DNA from: Rallus limicola
Lineage: Eukaryota; Chordata; Aves; Gruiformes; Rallidae
Length of the DNA stretch: 64,000 nucleotides
NCBI GenBank assembly: GCA_022605955.1
Contig: JAKCOZ010000103.1
Span: forward strand, 188,501 to 252,500
Direction: 5' to 3'
A program made the translations under genes and the position numbers. This document shows positions 40,263 through 51,998 of the stretch, piece after piece; the first letter of the stretch is position 1; every line of letters begins with the position of its first letter. The notes beneath the pieces were generated by a model, which ran no database searches, had not been told where the DNA came from, and worked only from the letters and a program-made list of their open reading frames with translations.

Positions 40263-42250
40263 GGGGCTCTGCCCAAGGCACGGCGTGGGTGTGCGAGAGG
40301 AGAGCCGCCAATGGGGGCCGGGGGGGGTGGTACCCCCCACCCTGCAGCTTCACGCCCACACAGGCACCCGTTACACACGCAGAGTCACACCATGACACAA
40401 GCGCGCCCACGCAGGCACACCGGCTCCCCGCTGCGCCCCGGGGTAGGGGGCCAGCACGCAGGCACCGTGCCTACGCAGCCCCCGGCCCCCTCCTCGTGCC
40501 ACAGGCATGGGGGGGGGACACAGGTGCCCCAGCACGACCCAGGCGGTGGCACGTGTGGGGACACGCGTGGCCCTGGCAGCGGTCCTGGCAGGCACCACAG
40601 CAGGGACCAGCCAGGCTCCAACGATGGGCACACACACACTCATCTGCGTGCACATACAACTGCATGTGTGAACACACATGTGGTCACTGCTGCATGCACT
40701 GCCTGTCTCCCCCACCCCATGCTGGGGGTCCCGGCAAGGGCATGGGGAGTGCTCCCAGCTCCAGTGGGCCCTGGCAGCCCCAGGTCCCTGGCTGATCTCC
40801 ATCTCCATCCCCATCTCAACTTCGCCTTCGTGGGACGCTGGGCTCCATCCTGCACCTGAACTCTCATCCCACCCCCCAAAGTGCCTCCACAGCCCCACAC
40901 TGGCACAGGATTGAAGACTGGGGAAGGCAAATTAGGGGGGACAGAAGGGACAGAGCCACTCGCTGGCCTCTGCACCAGAGTCACCGCTGACTCCAGCCCG
41001 AGCAACAGGCGAGCGCGCCGGCAGCTGCAGCGATCCCACGGGAAGGTGGCCCGGCAGCGGTGGCTCACGTGGCATCGCAGCCCCGGGCAGGGCAGCATCT
41101 GCAGTGCTGGGCACGTTAATTAAATCGGAGCCTGGCCAGAGACGGCCTAATTAATTAATGACACCTACTTGTGTGGTGCCAAGTGCGATGCAGCCGCGAA
41201 GAGCCGCGGTGCCCCGGGCTGCGCCGCGCTTGTTTACAGCTTCTCGGCCCTCGCTGCGCACGGGAGGGACGGTCCCTGTGCTGGGACGTGATGCAGCCCA
41301 GGGTGGGAAGCGATGGAGCAAGGAGAGGAGGTGTTGGGGGGGGTGGTGGGAGGGGGATCCATCCACCCCACCAGTTGCCCCCGTGCACACATGCACGTGC
41401 CCCCCCCGCAACGTGCACGTGCTGCCCAAGTGCCCCGGCACACGTGCCCACGTGTAGCCCCCTCCCTGCTGCTGCCACACGACAAACTCCCCCCCCCCCC
41501 CCCCCCCCGCCTCCCCTCCCCAATGCTCCAGGGCCCACCTGGAAGCTGGTGCTGATGCTGACGTGACAGGGAGCTGGCAGCTCCCGGCGGGAACGCGGGG
41601 TGACGTGTTGGGATGGGGAAAAAGCCCTGCTGAGCGCAGGAGAGAGAGAGAGAGAGAGAGAGGAGGGGGGAAGGGGGGGCAGGGGGGAGATATATGGCTG
41701 CAGTGGGGACCCCTGCTCCTGGAGGCTGTAGGAATAGGCGGGGGGGATGCAGGCAGCAGTGGGGTTGTGGTGGGGGGGGGTTTCTCTTCATCCCCTGGCT
41801 CAGCTCTAGGCCCCGATGACCAAACTGTGCAAGGAGGGGGGGACAGAGAGGGGGAGACCGCAGCAGGGAGCACCCTGGGCTTGGGTGGGGGGGGAAGTGG
41901 GAGGGGGGGGGATGAGGAGGTAGAGGCACGCGGCCTGGGCAGGTGGATGGAGAGGACGTCACGTGCCAGCCCCCTGCTGCCACCCCGAAATTGCCTCTGC
42001 GGCAGCGCGAGCCCTGTCCCCACTCGAGGGGAAAGTGGCAGCAATTTGGGGCCTTGGCAATCACCAGCGCCGAGTGCCCGCTGCAATCAGGCCCAGGGAA
42101 GGCAGGGGAGCACGGAGGGGGGGTGGGGATGGAGGCTCCATCCCTGCAGCTGGGCTTTGTGTGCCCCCCCCAACTCCATCCCTGGGGGTCCTGAGGCTCT
42201 GGCACAACTGGGTCGTGTCTGTCCCCCCCCCAATCCTGTGACACCATGCA
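40263..42250. other. Intergenic gap between TAC3 and MYO1A
   Basis: No gene recognised. Features are an AT-rich homeobox-type block (41114-41160), four CACGTG E-boxes within 61 bp (41394-41454), a C run (about 41490-41508) and a (GA)n microsatellite (about 41641-41662). Confidence 0.6.
41641..41662 (+). repeat. (GA)n microsatellite
   Basis: About eleven uninterrupted GA units in the gap between TAC3 and MYO1A. Confidence 0.9.
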
Positions 42251-42268
42251 GGTACCAGCACCAGATGG

Positions 42269-42274
42269 TTTAAT
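42269..42274 (-). terminator. MYO1A poly(A) signal candidate (ATTAAA)
   Basis: TTTAAT on plus, ATTAAA on minus, about 140 bases past the MYO1A stop codon. Confidence 0.55.
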
Positions 42275-42414
42275 GGTTTTCCAGGGATTACCGGGCAGTG
42301 CAAGGATGTGATGGGGCAGGGGGAGGATGTGGGGGGGGTTAGGGGGGATGTGGGGGGGTGCTGGTGTGGGGAATGGGAGGTCCCGGGGGGGTGGGGGGGG
42401 GGTTGGGGGTCCCC

Positions 42415-45400
42415 TCAGTGGACCAGGACCTCCATCTTGTGGCTGCCACGCTTCTTGCAGATGGGGCCGTCGGTGCCTGCCTTGGCTGACTCCACCACGG
42501 TGACGGCCACGTCGCCCTTCTGGAACCGGGTGGAGAAGCTGGGGGGTTGAGGGGATGATGGGTGAGGGGTGCTGGGGGGGGGGTACACATGGCCCAGCCC
42601 CACCCTACCTCCTGCCCAATCAGCTGCCTCCCCTACCCTCTTCAGAGGCTGCCTGCCACAGCCAATCAGGGTCTTCCAGGTTGTACCCCACCCCTGCAAG
42701 CCCTGCCCCATGAGCCCCACCCACAGCCCCACCCAGCCCCGCCCATACTGGTCAGCGATGCGCAGCGCCAGCGCCTGGGCCCGTGTGTCCAGCAGCGTCT
42801 GGTGCAGGCGGGTGACGAGCTCGATGAGGTGGTCACTGACCAGCAAGAAGTCTCCCTTGGCCCCCACGGTCGAGGTCTGAGGGGAGGATTTTGGGGGGGG
42901 GGGGGGTGTCAGTGCTGTCAGCTCTCCCTGGGGTGCATTCCCACCCCCTCCCTGTCCCCAGGTACCTCCTTGAGGTGCAGGGCCAGGAAGCCGTCGGAGA
43001 AGCGGGTGACGGAGACGCTGTGGATGTCGCCCAGGCTGAGCACGGTCTTGGGCTGGGCGGCTTTGGGGTCAGCCAGGACCAGGTGCTCTGTGGTCAGCAG
43101 CAGCAGGCGTGGGACCGTCTGCGGGGGCAGTATGAGGGGGGGGGGGTGTGTCAGCGCTGAGACCCCCTGGCACCCACCACCCGCTGAGGTGGGGACCGGG
43201 CTCACCTTGCCACTGGCCCTGTTCACCTTCCTCACAGTGTCGGCCATCACCAGCTTGTCCTTGGCCACGGCATGGAGCTTCTGGTACTTGGGGTTCTGTG
43301 TCAGCCCCAGGTACTCACCCCGGAAGGGCTGCTGCAGGCTGGGGGGGGGGGGGGGGGGGGGGGCAGTCAGCTAGCACGGCCCTGTGCATCCCCACCCCCC
43401 AAACCTCCCCCATAGCAGCCCCCCACCCCGGCACCTTTGGGAGTAGAGCTTCTTCTTGTCCTTGAAGAGCTCGCTGGCGCAGAGCTTGGCCTGCAGCAGG
43501 GCCCGGCGCTGCGGCGTCAGCTGCTCCCGGTACTTCTTGCACTGCCGAGGGAGGGGGTGAGTCAGTGCCACCAAAGCAAGGTCCCAGATGGAGCCCCCCT
43601 CCCAAATCCCCCCCTGTTCCCACCTTCCAGCGGTAGAAGATGCTCCTCAGCTCCTGGTTGGCATCAGCCAGGAACTTGTAGGGCGCCGGGGGCCAGGTCC
43701 GGTCCAGCACTGCCAGCGGAGGGAGGTTCTTCCCCAGCCCCACCAAGAACTTCTGAACCTGGGGGAGAGGGAGGGAGGGTCAGGAGGGTCCCTGGGGGGG
43801 CTGGGAAGGGGCCGTGCCCCCTCTGCCCATCCTCACTCACCAGCCGCCGGTAGATGAAGTTGGCCAGGCAGGTGCTGGCGGCGGAGCGGAAGTACCTCCT
43901 GTAGACCCTGCGGACCTGCCGGGGACACCGTCAGCGCCACGGGACACCACTGTCCCCCCACTGCCCCCCCACTGCCAGCCCCCCTGGGACAGGGGTGTCC
44001 CCCTTGCCCCTCATTCCCCCCACCTGCCTCCCCCTTCCCCTTCTTGCCCCAGTAGACAGGAGAGCTGCTCTAGCCCGACAGGGTGGGCAGGAGCCGGACA
44101 GACAGACAGACTCAGCGGCGCGGACAGGGGGACAGGCAGCGGGCAGGGCGCGAGGCCCCATTACCTGGTACCCTCTCCAGTAGGCAGCGATGGTGGCGGC
44201 AGCCGCGTGACGGTGACGCTGGCACTTCAGCTCCCGCAGGAGCCGGCGACACTGCGGGGGGGGTGTGGGAGCCCCAGGAACCCAAGGAGGGGAGACACCA
44301 ACACAGACATGGAGCAAGAGGAGAGAGGCGGCAAAGACAGACGGAAGATGGGGAGAAGAGATCAATCTGGTCCCACCTTGGGCCATGCAGAGACACTCCC
44401 CCCCAGCCCCTCCCCACAGTGTGGCCCCATCCCCGGGGTGTCCAGCCCTCACCTTCCAGCCCCGTGTGTACGCCTGGATGACCAGTGCCGACCGCTTCAT
44501 CTGCTTGTACTTGTTCTTTTGCTGCAGTGGGGAGATGGTGGTGAGGAGGGGTCTTGGCATGGCCAGGGAGTGAGGGACGGGCAGGGCGAGCTGTGCTGGG
44601 ACACCCCCCCTCCTCACCCTGTGGCCCCGGAACCAGGCAGAGATGAGGATCTGGCTCTTGCGCATCAGCTGGTACTGGGTCCTGCACCGCCACCCCCGAA
44701 ACGTCTTCTGGATGAGGGTGGCGAGCTGGACCACGCGCTCCTGGCGGGACCTCTCCAGGTCAAAGAGCTGAGGACAGACAGAGCAGGCGCTGGAGGGGAG
44801 GCCAAGCGGGGCCAGGGACCCTGGATGGGACCCCAGCATCACCTGGGACAAGCTGGGAACCACCAGAGGTGCTGGGGGACCCATGGGGCTGGCTCCACTC
44901 TGGGGCTGGCCATTTACCCCCCCCCCCAGCAGTGTGACTGCCCCATAGCAGGACCCCCACACACACACACCTCATCTCTCCCCATCCTGGTACTCACAGT
45001 GCGTGGTGAGCGGATGAAGATCTTGGTGTGGCCGAAGGCCAACTCCTCGGGGGGGATCGGCAGCTCTGCCAGCAGCACCTCAGCCCCCTTCCTGCACCGT
45101 GACAGGGGACAACGGCCAGTCAGAGACCTGTGGCCCCCATATGGGGTGACAGGGGTGGGGAGTGGGGTACCAGATGCACTCAAGGTCTGGCACACAGCCC
45201 TGTACCTGTCACTGCCCACCCAGCGTGGCCAGGTCTGGGCGCTGAGCATCTTGTAGCGCTCCAGGAAGGGGCCGTAGAGCTGGCGGAAGGCGTAGCCCGC
45301 CCGCCGCACCCGCACGTTCTCCATCAGCCCCAGGTACCGGATCTGCGCCAGCACCAGCTCCGGCGTGAAGAGCATCGCCGTCTTGGTGTCGTTGGGCTTG

Positions 45401-48400
45401 ATGCACCTGGGGGAGCCAGAGGTGGGCTCGGGGTGTTGGGGACACACACAGGACAGCAGGGCTGAGGTCCAGGCTTCCCCTGCAGCCGGTACCTGATGTA
45501 GTTGGGGTTCTTGGAGTAGAGGTTCTTCATCAGCGTCGCCACCGAGGCCTTGAACTGGAAGCCGGCGGTGGGGGGCAGCTTGAGGGAGACTTTCTGGGGG
45601 TCTCCCTCGGGGAAGAGGGAGCGCAGCAGCGTGTGCTGGGCAGCCCACATGGCCTGAGAGAGGTCGCGGAAGAGCAGGTCGTTGTTCTTCTCGATGAAGC
45701 CCGTCACGTTGTACGTCACCTGGGGGCGGGAGTGGGGTCAGAGGGGGTTATGGGTTGGTGTCTCCGTGCCCGTTCCCAGCCCCTCATCTTCTGAACGGGG
45801 AGCAGGGGGGATCCCAACTGCCTCCGATGGGACAGAGGTTGCTGGTGGGTGCTGGCAGACCTTGCCAGCGTAGTGGTGGATGCGGAAGCACTGTGGGGGC
45901 AGGCTGGTGTCCATGACCCGCCGGGCGTTCTGCGTCTCCTTGCTCTCATAGTGCTTGTGGGTGGCAAAGAGCTGGTTCAGCTTGGTGAGGAAAGTGTCCT
46001 CGTTGACCGTGCCGGGCCGTAGGCACTCCTCATCCAGCATGGCCAGGATCCCACACTTGCTCTGCACCAGGACAGGCAGCGTCACCCCAAACTGGCCCCA
46101 GGCACCAGGGTTCTGCTCAGCCCCACCTCATGATGCCAGGGAGGGGGGTGAGGGACCCCAACCTGGGGGGCAACTCACGTTCTCAATCAAGTTGCAGATG
46201 ATGCTGTTGTCAAAAAACTCCACCGGGGTCCACTGGATGCCCTGGGAGCAGATGGGGGTCAGACCCACAGACCCCCAGAGATGTGGTGTACGGCCCCTGC
46301 CCCATAGACACCCCCCAAGCTGATGTGGGGCAGGAACCGGACATCCAGCTGCAGGGATGGGGATCCTGGATCCCTGCCTGCCTTCCTGCTATTGAATCTG
46401 CTCCCGGCGGGGAGCAGGGCGAGGGAGCCACGTGTGGCTGAGCCGTCTCCAGCACTTCCCCAGCCCAGGGGAGCCCAGGCACCAGCACAGGCTGAGGGGC
46501 TGTATCCAGCCCCACCGGCACGGGACAGGGGTACCTCTCGGACGTATTCCTCCTGCTCCTCCTTCAAGGTCATCAGGATGAAGATCTGCTGCAGCTTCTC
46601 GTTGCAGTAGTTTATGATGAATTGCTCAAAGCCGTTGTCCTGTGAGAGAAGGGTCCCCATGTGCCAGGGTGTGCCCCAAACCCCCGGCCGTGCCCCATGT
46701 CCCACCCACACCCCTCTGAGCCCTAGCAGCAGCAGGGTGGGGATGGGTGGTCCCCACACTCACCTGGAAGATCTCAAAGCCGTAGATGTCCAGGACGCCC
46801 ATCACCTTCCTCTGCTTGCCTGGCTTCACCTGGGGAGACAGCAGGGTGCTGAGCTGTGTCCTGTCCCCAAGAGGGGTGGGGGTCTGGGGCCCGATCCAGG
46901 CCAGCCAGTGCCTGTCCCCCCTGAGCACTCACCTGGATGCTGGTGTTGATGCGGTTCACCAGCCAGTCGAAGAGGCGGCTGTAGATGTTCTTGGCCAGTG
47001 CATCGCGGCCGTAGTAGCCCTGGGGAGCGGGGTGAGGGGCTGACAGCAGCTCCCGGGGGGCTGCTGGGCATCCCCTTCCCAGCTGCAGAGGGTCCCACTC
47101 ACCTGGGGGACGCTGAGGGTGGTGAGCACTGTCTCATCCCGCGCCTTCACCGTGCGGGAGCACAGAGCCCGCTCCAGGACGCTGGGGTCCAGCCCGATCA
47201 GCTCACAGATCTCCTGCAGCTCTGTGTGAGGAGGCAGCCACGCTGGGGCTGAGTTGGGGGCTGCATGGGGACCCCAACACTGGGGGGGGGGGTTTGTCCC
47301 CATTCCCATCCCTACCCTGTGGCTCGGCGATGCTGCTGGCCTCCATCCCGCTGGCCTGGTAGCTGCTGCTCAGCTTCACGTTGCCCAGCTTGAGCACCAC
47401 GGCCGTCACCTCCAGCAGCGCTGTCACCTCGGCGGGTGAGAAGCCGATGACCCTCATGGCATCCTGGGGACGGACACAGGCAGCTCAGGGGGACAGCGAT
47501 GGCCTCCGGGGTGTTTTTTTTGGGGGGTGGGGTGAGGGTGGGGTAGTGCCACAGCTTCCTGGTGCCAGTGGGAGGTACCTGCATGCTGTGGAAGTCGGCT
47601 GCATCATCCACACCGGGCAGGGCAGAGCTCTCCCAGTTCAGGTAGCTGTAGTGCTGGCAGTCCTGGCGGAGCTTCAGCTGCTCTGGGGAGGGGGGAAGCA
47701 CAAGACAGCTCAGCCACAGCCCCTCCCCAGGCCCCCCTCAACCCCCCCCCCCATGCTGGGGTCCTGGACCTACGGAGCAGCTCTGGGGAGCCACCGGCCA
47801 GGAGCTGGTAGAAGATGTGGAAGTTCCTCTCGCCCTTCACGTGCCGGACGATGCGGGATTTCTCCAGGAGGTCTGTGGGCAGCGTCAGCATCACTGGGCT
47901 GCACTAAGTGGGACCCCCAGGCTGGGGGATTGGTACTCACAGTTGCTGATGACCCCTCCCAGGGGCTCGCCCTTGAAGTCGAACTCCACATCCATGTACT
48001 TGCCCTAAGGGATGGGGTTGGGGTCAGGGTGGAGGGTACCCTGTGATGGGGGAGGAGGGCAGCAGCTCCACTCCCTGCATCGCCAACCCCCCATCCAGCC
48101 TCCAGCCCCATGGGACGTGGCTGCAGCACCCCTGGGGTCACTCACAAATCGGGAGGAGTTGTCATTGCGGACAGTCTTGGCATTTCCAAAGGCTGTGGGA
48201 GGATGGGGGTATGTGGTGTCAGCAGTGCCCAGCCAGGGGGGGCTTGGGAGGGCAACGGGGCTGTGCAGAGCCCCAGGATGGGGGACTCACCCTCCAGCAC
48301 AGGGTTGGACTGCAGGAGCTGCTCCTTCACCCTGTCCACCTCCTCCCCTTTGCTGCACACAGCCGCCACATAGGACATCACCAGCTTGCTGGCCTCTGGG

Positions 48401-49110
48401 AGGGAGGGGCCGTGGGTGCCGGGACAGCATCCACCTGCCCCGCCAGCCCCCCGCAGCCCCCAGCCCCAGCTCTACCTGTCTTGCCAGCCCCGCTCTCGCC
48501 AGTGATGAGGATGCACTGGTCCCTGTCCCGGTCCCGCAGCGAGCGGTAGGCATCGTCAGCGATGGCGTAGCTGGGGAGGAGGAGAGGTTAGGAGGGGGAT
48601 GGAGGGATTCTGGGGCCTTTGGGAAGCACCGAGAGCCCCCTCAGTGGCTGTGGGGTCACCTTGAGTGGACTCCCCAGAGCCCAAAGCCTTGGACAGGATC
48701 CCAGGGGACCGGGGGGGGGGGGGGGGAGGTGGTCCCCTGGGGGTCTCCCCATGCTCACATGTGGGGATTGACAGCGAAGAAGTTGCAGTTGCGGTACTCC
48801 TGCACCTTCTCAGGGGTGTAGATGGGCAGGGAGCGGTACGGGTTCACCGAGATCACCACGTTCCCAATGTAGGTCTGCAGGCAAGCAGCACATTGGGGAT
48901 GCAGGGCAGGGAGGGACCCCCCAACCAGTCCCCTCCCCAATTCCCTCTCCTCCCCCCCCCTTCCCCGCCCCCAGGCCTGATGCCCACGTAGATGTCGCTG
49001 CGGCGGAAGCGCTCTTGCAGGGTGCTGAGCAGCGACTCCTCGGTGAGCGGGTCCAGCAGCACCAGGTCCCCGACCGCCGCGGCGTCCAGCAGCGAGGTGG
49101 TGGCTTCCAT
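42415..49110 (-). CDS. MYO1A: MYO1A, brush-border myosin-I heavy chain
   Basis: A single-headed class I myosin that links the actin core to the membrane in enterocyte microvilli. I placed 28 coding exons from 49110 down to 42415; all phases close, giving 1074 aa (human 1043). Landmarks: start [21 protein letters not shown]-loop GESGAGKT at residues 104-111 (exon 48476-48570); switch I NDNSSRFGKYMD; switch II LDIYGFE (46764-46829); actin-binding NYIRCIKPN across an intron; IQ motifs in 44618-44767 ([10 protein letters not shown]), 44453-44521 (IQAYTRGWK) and 44165-44251; TH1 membrane-binding tail from 43915 to the end ([12 protein letters not shown]). The extra length is mostly an additional IQ-like stretch ([16 protein letters not shown]). 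A non-coding 5' exon probably ends at 50215 and joins the acceptor at 49121-49122. Identity is certain; each border was placed by eye. Confidence 0.95.
43349..43362 (+). repeat. G homopolymer in a MYO1A intron
   Basis: An uninterrupted G run directly beside the CCTGCAGCAGCC exon acceptor, so on the minus (coding) strand it is the C-rich pyrimidine tract of that intron. Similar runs occur at 42894-42906 and 48713-48727. Confidence 0.8.
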
Positions 49111-49121
49111 GGCTGGGAGGC

Positions 49122-50290
49122 TGCAGGGCGGCTGGGGCAGGGGGAAGCTGGGGTCAACAGACACGCAGCCCCCTCCCCAAAATCCCCACCCATGGTCCTC
49201 ATCTGGCTGCCTCATCCCCATTAAGAGACTCAGAAGGGAGCCCCGAGGGAGAGCGGGGTGCCCAGCACCCGGGGAGCACAGACCCACTGAGGCACGTGGC
49301 TCAAAGCAGCAGCAGAGCCCGGGGCAGGGCAGGATGCGGCCCTTGGACAAGGGGATGCAGCTGGGACCTTGGCTGCTCCCCAACTCTGCCCTGCCCTGCT
49401 CCATGGGGCATGGTGCTGGGCCGGGAGTGTCACCCTCAGGGTGAGGGGACACGGGCACAGAGGGCACCCAGCACCTCTCAGTGTGGGTGCAGGGAGGGGG
49501 GGCTGGCAGGACACCAGCTCCTGCCCACTGCTGTGGGGGAAGCGGGGTCCCAGCCAGGAAACATGGACACCTGGATCCTGTTTCTTGGAGCGGAGACGAA
49601 TTCAGCCTCCGCTTCCTCCCTCCTTCCTGGCAGGGGGAAGCTGGGGCGGGAAGGAGACGGGCTGGGGCTGGGGGGGAGCCCAGGTTGCCCTGCACCCAGC
49701 AGCACCCAAGGGCTCCCGGGCAGAGCTTACAGCTTTCCCCCCCACCCCACCCATCCCTCATCTGTCACTCCCAGAGCGGCTGCTGTCCCCAGGGTGACCT
49801 TCACCCCCTGTTTACAGCTGGCTGTAAACCCAGCCCCACTTATCGGTGCTGGGGAAAGTTCACCAGAGGTGGGGAAGGACGGGGCAAGTGGGGTGATGGA
49901 GCCGGGGTGATGGAGCCAGCCCCAGCAGGAGCTGCCCTGCTGGTCCCCAAAGAGCCCCCGCTACACCAGGCATCAGCACAGAGACCCCCATGCTGTGGGA
50001 GCCCAGGGTGGGACCCAGAGTGAAATCCCCATCATGCAAGCTCTGGGGGAACCCTGGACTCCCCCCAACCCTCCCCAGGGTGCCAAGAGCTTCCCAGGCC
50101 CAGCGGGATGGAGGTCCACCCGTTGGGGTGGGGGGGGTGTAGGGACAGGGTGTCCCCAGCCAGCCCCAGGGTGGGGGGAGCTCAGGGCTGGTGGAAGAGG
50201 GGTCCACAACTCACCTCCCGTTGCAGAGCAGCAGCTCCTGGACTGGCTTCAGCTGGGGCTGCCCCGGGGACCGGCAGAGATCAGCCCAGC
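49122..50290 (-). promoter_or_regulatory. MYO1A: MYO1A intron 1, first exon and FOXA/GATA element
   Basis: A non-coding exon ending at 50215 (CGGGAG/GTGAGT donor) would splice to the acceptor at 49121-49122. Inside the intron TGTTTACAGC (49809-49818) and GCTGTAAAC (49821-49829) form a palindrome of two FOX-type sites around a CAGCTG E-box, followed by CTTATC, a GATA site (49839-49844). FOXA and GATA factors are known intestinal regulators, so this is a candidate enterocyte element. Confidence 0.45.
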
Positions 50291-50805
50291 CCAGTGCCCG
50301 GTGCTGGCCCGGTCCGGCCCACGGAGGGGCGGGGGACCAGAGGGCCCTCCCTCCGGGCACCACACCCACTCACAGATGGGGAAACTGAGGCACGGAGCAC
50401 CCCAGCCAGCTGGGATGCAGCTTCAGGCTGGGCTGACGGGTCCCAGCCCCTCACCAGGTCCCAGCACAGCCAGGCTGCTGCTGCTGCCCCACTCCCCTCC
50501 CTGCCCCAGCAGCAGGAACGAGCAGGGAAAGGAGCCTGTAACCAAGCAAACAAAGGGAGCTTCCTCCCAGGGCTGCGGGAAACCAGGGCAAGGTACGGGG
50601 CTGGCAGAGCCAGGAGCCGCTCCCAGGGGCAGACACCTGCCTGCTCCACAGCCAGAGCCCTCAGACAGGGTCCTGCCTTTGCTTGGGGGGGCTGTTCCCT
50701 GTCCCCCTCTCCCAGGCACCACGCAGCATCCTGGGCAGAACCAAGGACAAGCCCTGGGGTGAAGGCAGGCTGGACAAACGGGGCTCGTTGCCTACAAAAT
50801 AAACC

Positions 50806-50811
50806 TTTATT
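50806..50811 (-). terminator. NEMP1 poly(A) signal (AATAAA)
   Basis: TTTATT on plus gives AATAAA on minus. It implies a 3' UTR of about 1.2 kb (about 50790-51998) after the NEMP1 stop. Confidence 0.75.
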
Positions 50812-51998
50812 AAAAAATACAATCAGTTGTAACCACACAGGGGCTGCTCACACCAGAGCAGGGGGGGGGGAAAGGGCAGAGGGGGGTGAAGCCAGCACAA
50901 AACCAACAGCAAAAGCTCTGGCAGGGGCAGGGGGAGGCACAGGCCAAGCTGGGGGGGTCTGTGCCAGGGGTGAGGGAGCAGGGGGCTGCCCGAGGCAGCG
51001 TTATTGCTTCGGACGTTGCATAGTTTGGGGTGTTGGCCCCTGCTTTGTGCTTCAGCCAGGCTGAGGACCAGCACCCCCTGTCTACACCCCCCGGGAGAGC
51101 AGCACGGTGGGGACAGGCCCCGTGTAACAGCAAGTTAAAGGCAGAGCACCAGCTTTAGGGGGGCAGGGAGCTGCCAGCACCCCGCTGCCGGCGAGGCAGG
51201 GAGGGGGAAGCACAGCCACACTCATCCTCAGCCCAGGGAGCACCCGACAGAGGCCCAAGGGAGAGGGAGGTTTGGGGGTTTTGGTATCCACATGGGGTTG
51301 AAGCCAAGGGGGAGGCGCAGCCCAGGCAGCCAGGGCCCCCAGCATCTTTGGTAACAGCAGGTCCTGCTCCCTCCCGCCCTCCCCAGAGCAGGGACACGCA
51401 GGGACTGGTGGGACGGGTCCAAAGTTCCTCTGGTGCACGCGAGGCAGAGCTCCTGCTCCATCCCCACCCAGCACAGATGCTCCCAGCAGAACCAGGGCAC
51501 CAGACAGGAGGAGAGAGGCTCCTGCCATGCCGAGGGGCTCTGGGTGCTGGCAGGAGCCAGAGCAGCACCCCGGCCTGGGGAGGAGGTCCCTGTCCCGACA
51601 ATTCACACATGGGGAGCTCACTAGCACCCACACAAAAAGCCAGGGTGGCTCCAGGTCCTCTTGAGACAGGACTAGGTCCCTCCCCTCACCACAGACCACA
51701 TCTGTCCCACAGTGCCCAGCCAGGACCAGCTCCCTGCATCTCCCTGCCACCACCCAGGGTTGTGCTGACCTGAACCTGAGCCTGGCAGGAGCTGCCTGGA
51801 GAAAACAAGGGCGTCAGCACCCCTCCTTGTCCTCCCATCAGGCTCTGCTGCAGCACAGCTCAGGCTGGGACAGGGGTGGTGGGGAGTAGAGGTGCCAGCT
51901 CTGCCTGGTACCAGGACTTTGTGCTCCAGAGGCCAGGGGGGAAGCAGCAGCAGTTCTGTCCCTTGCCCCATGTGTCTGAGGAAGGGGGGCAGCTGACC

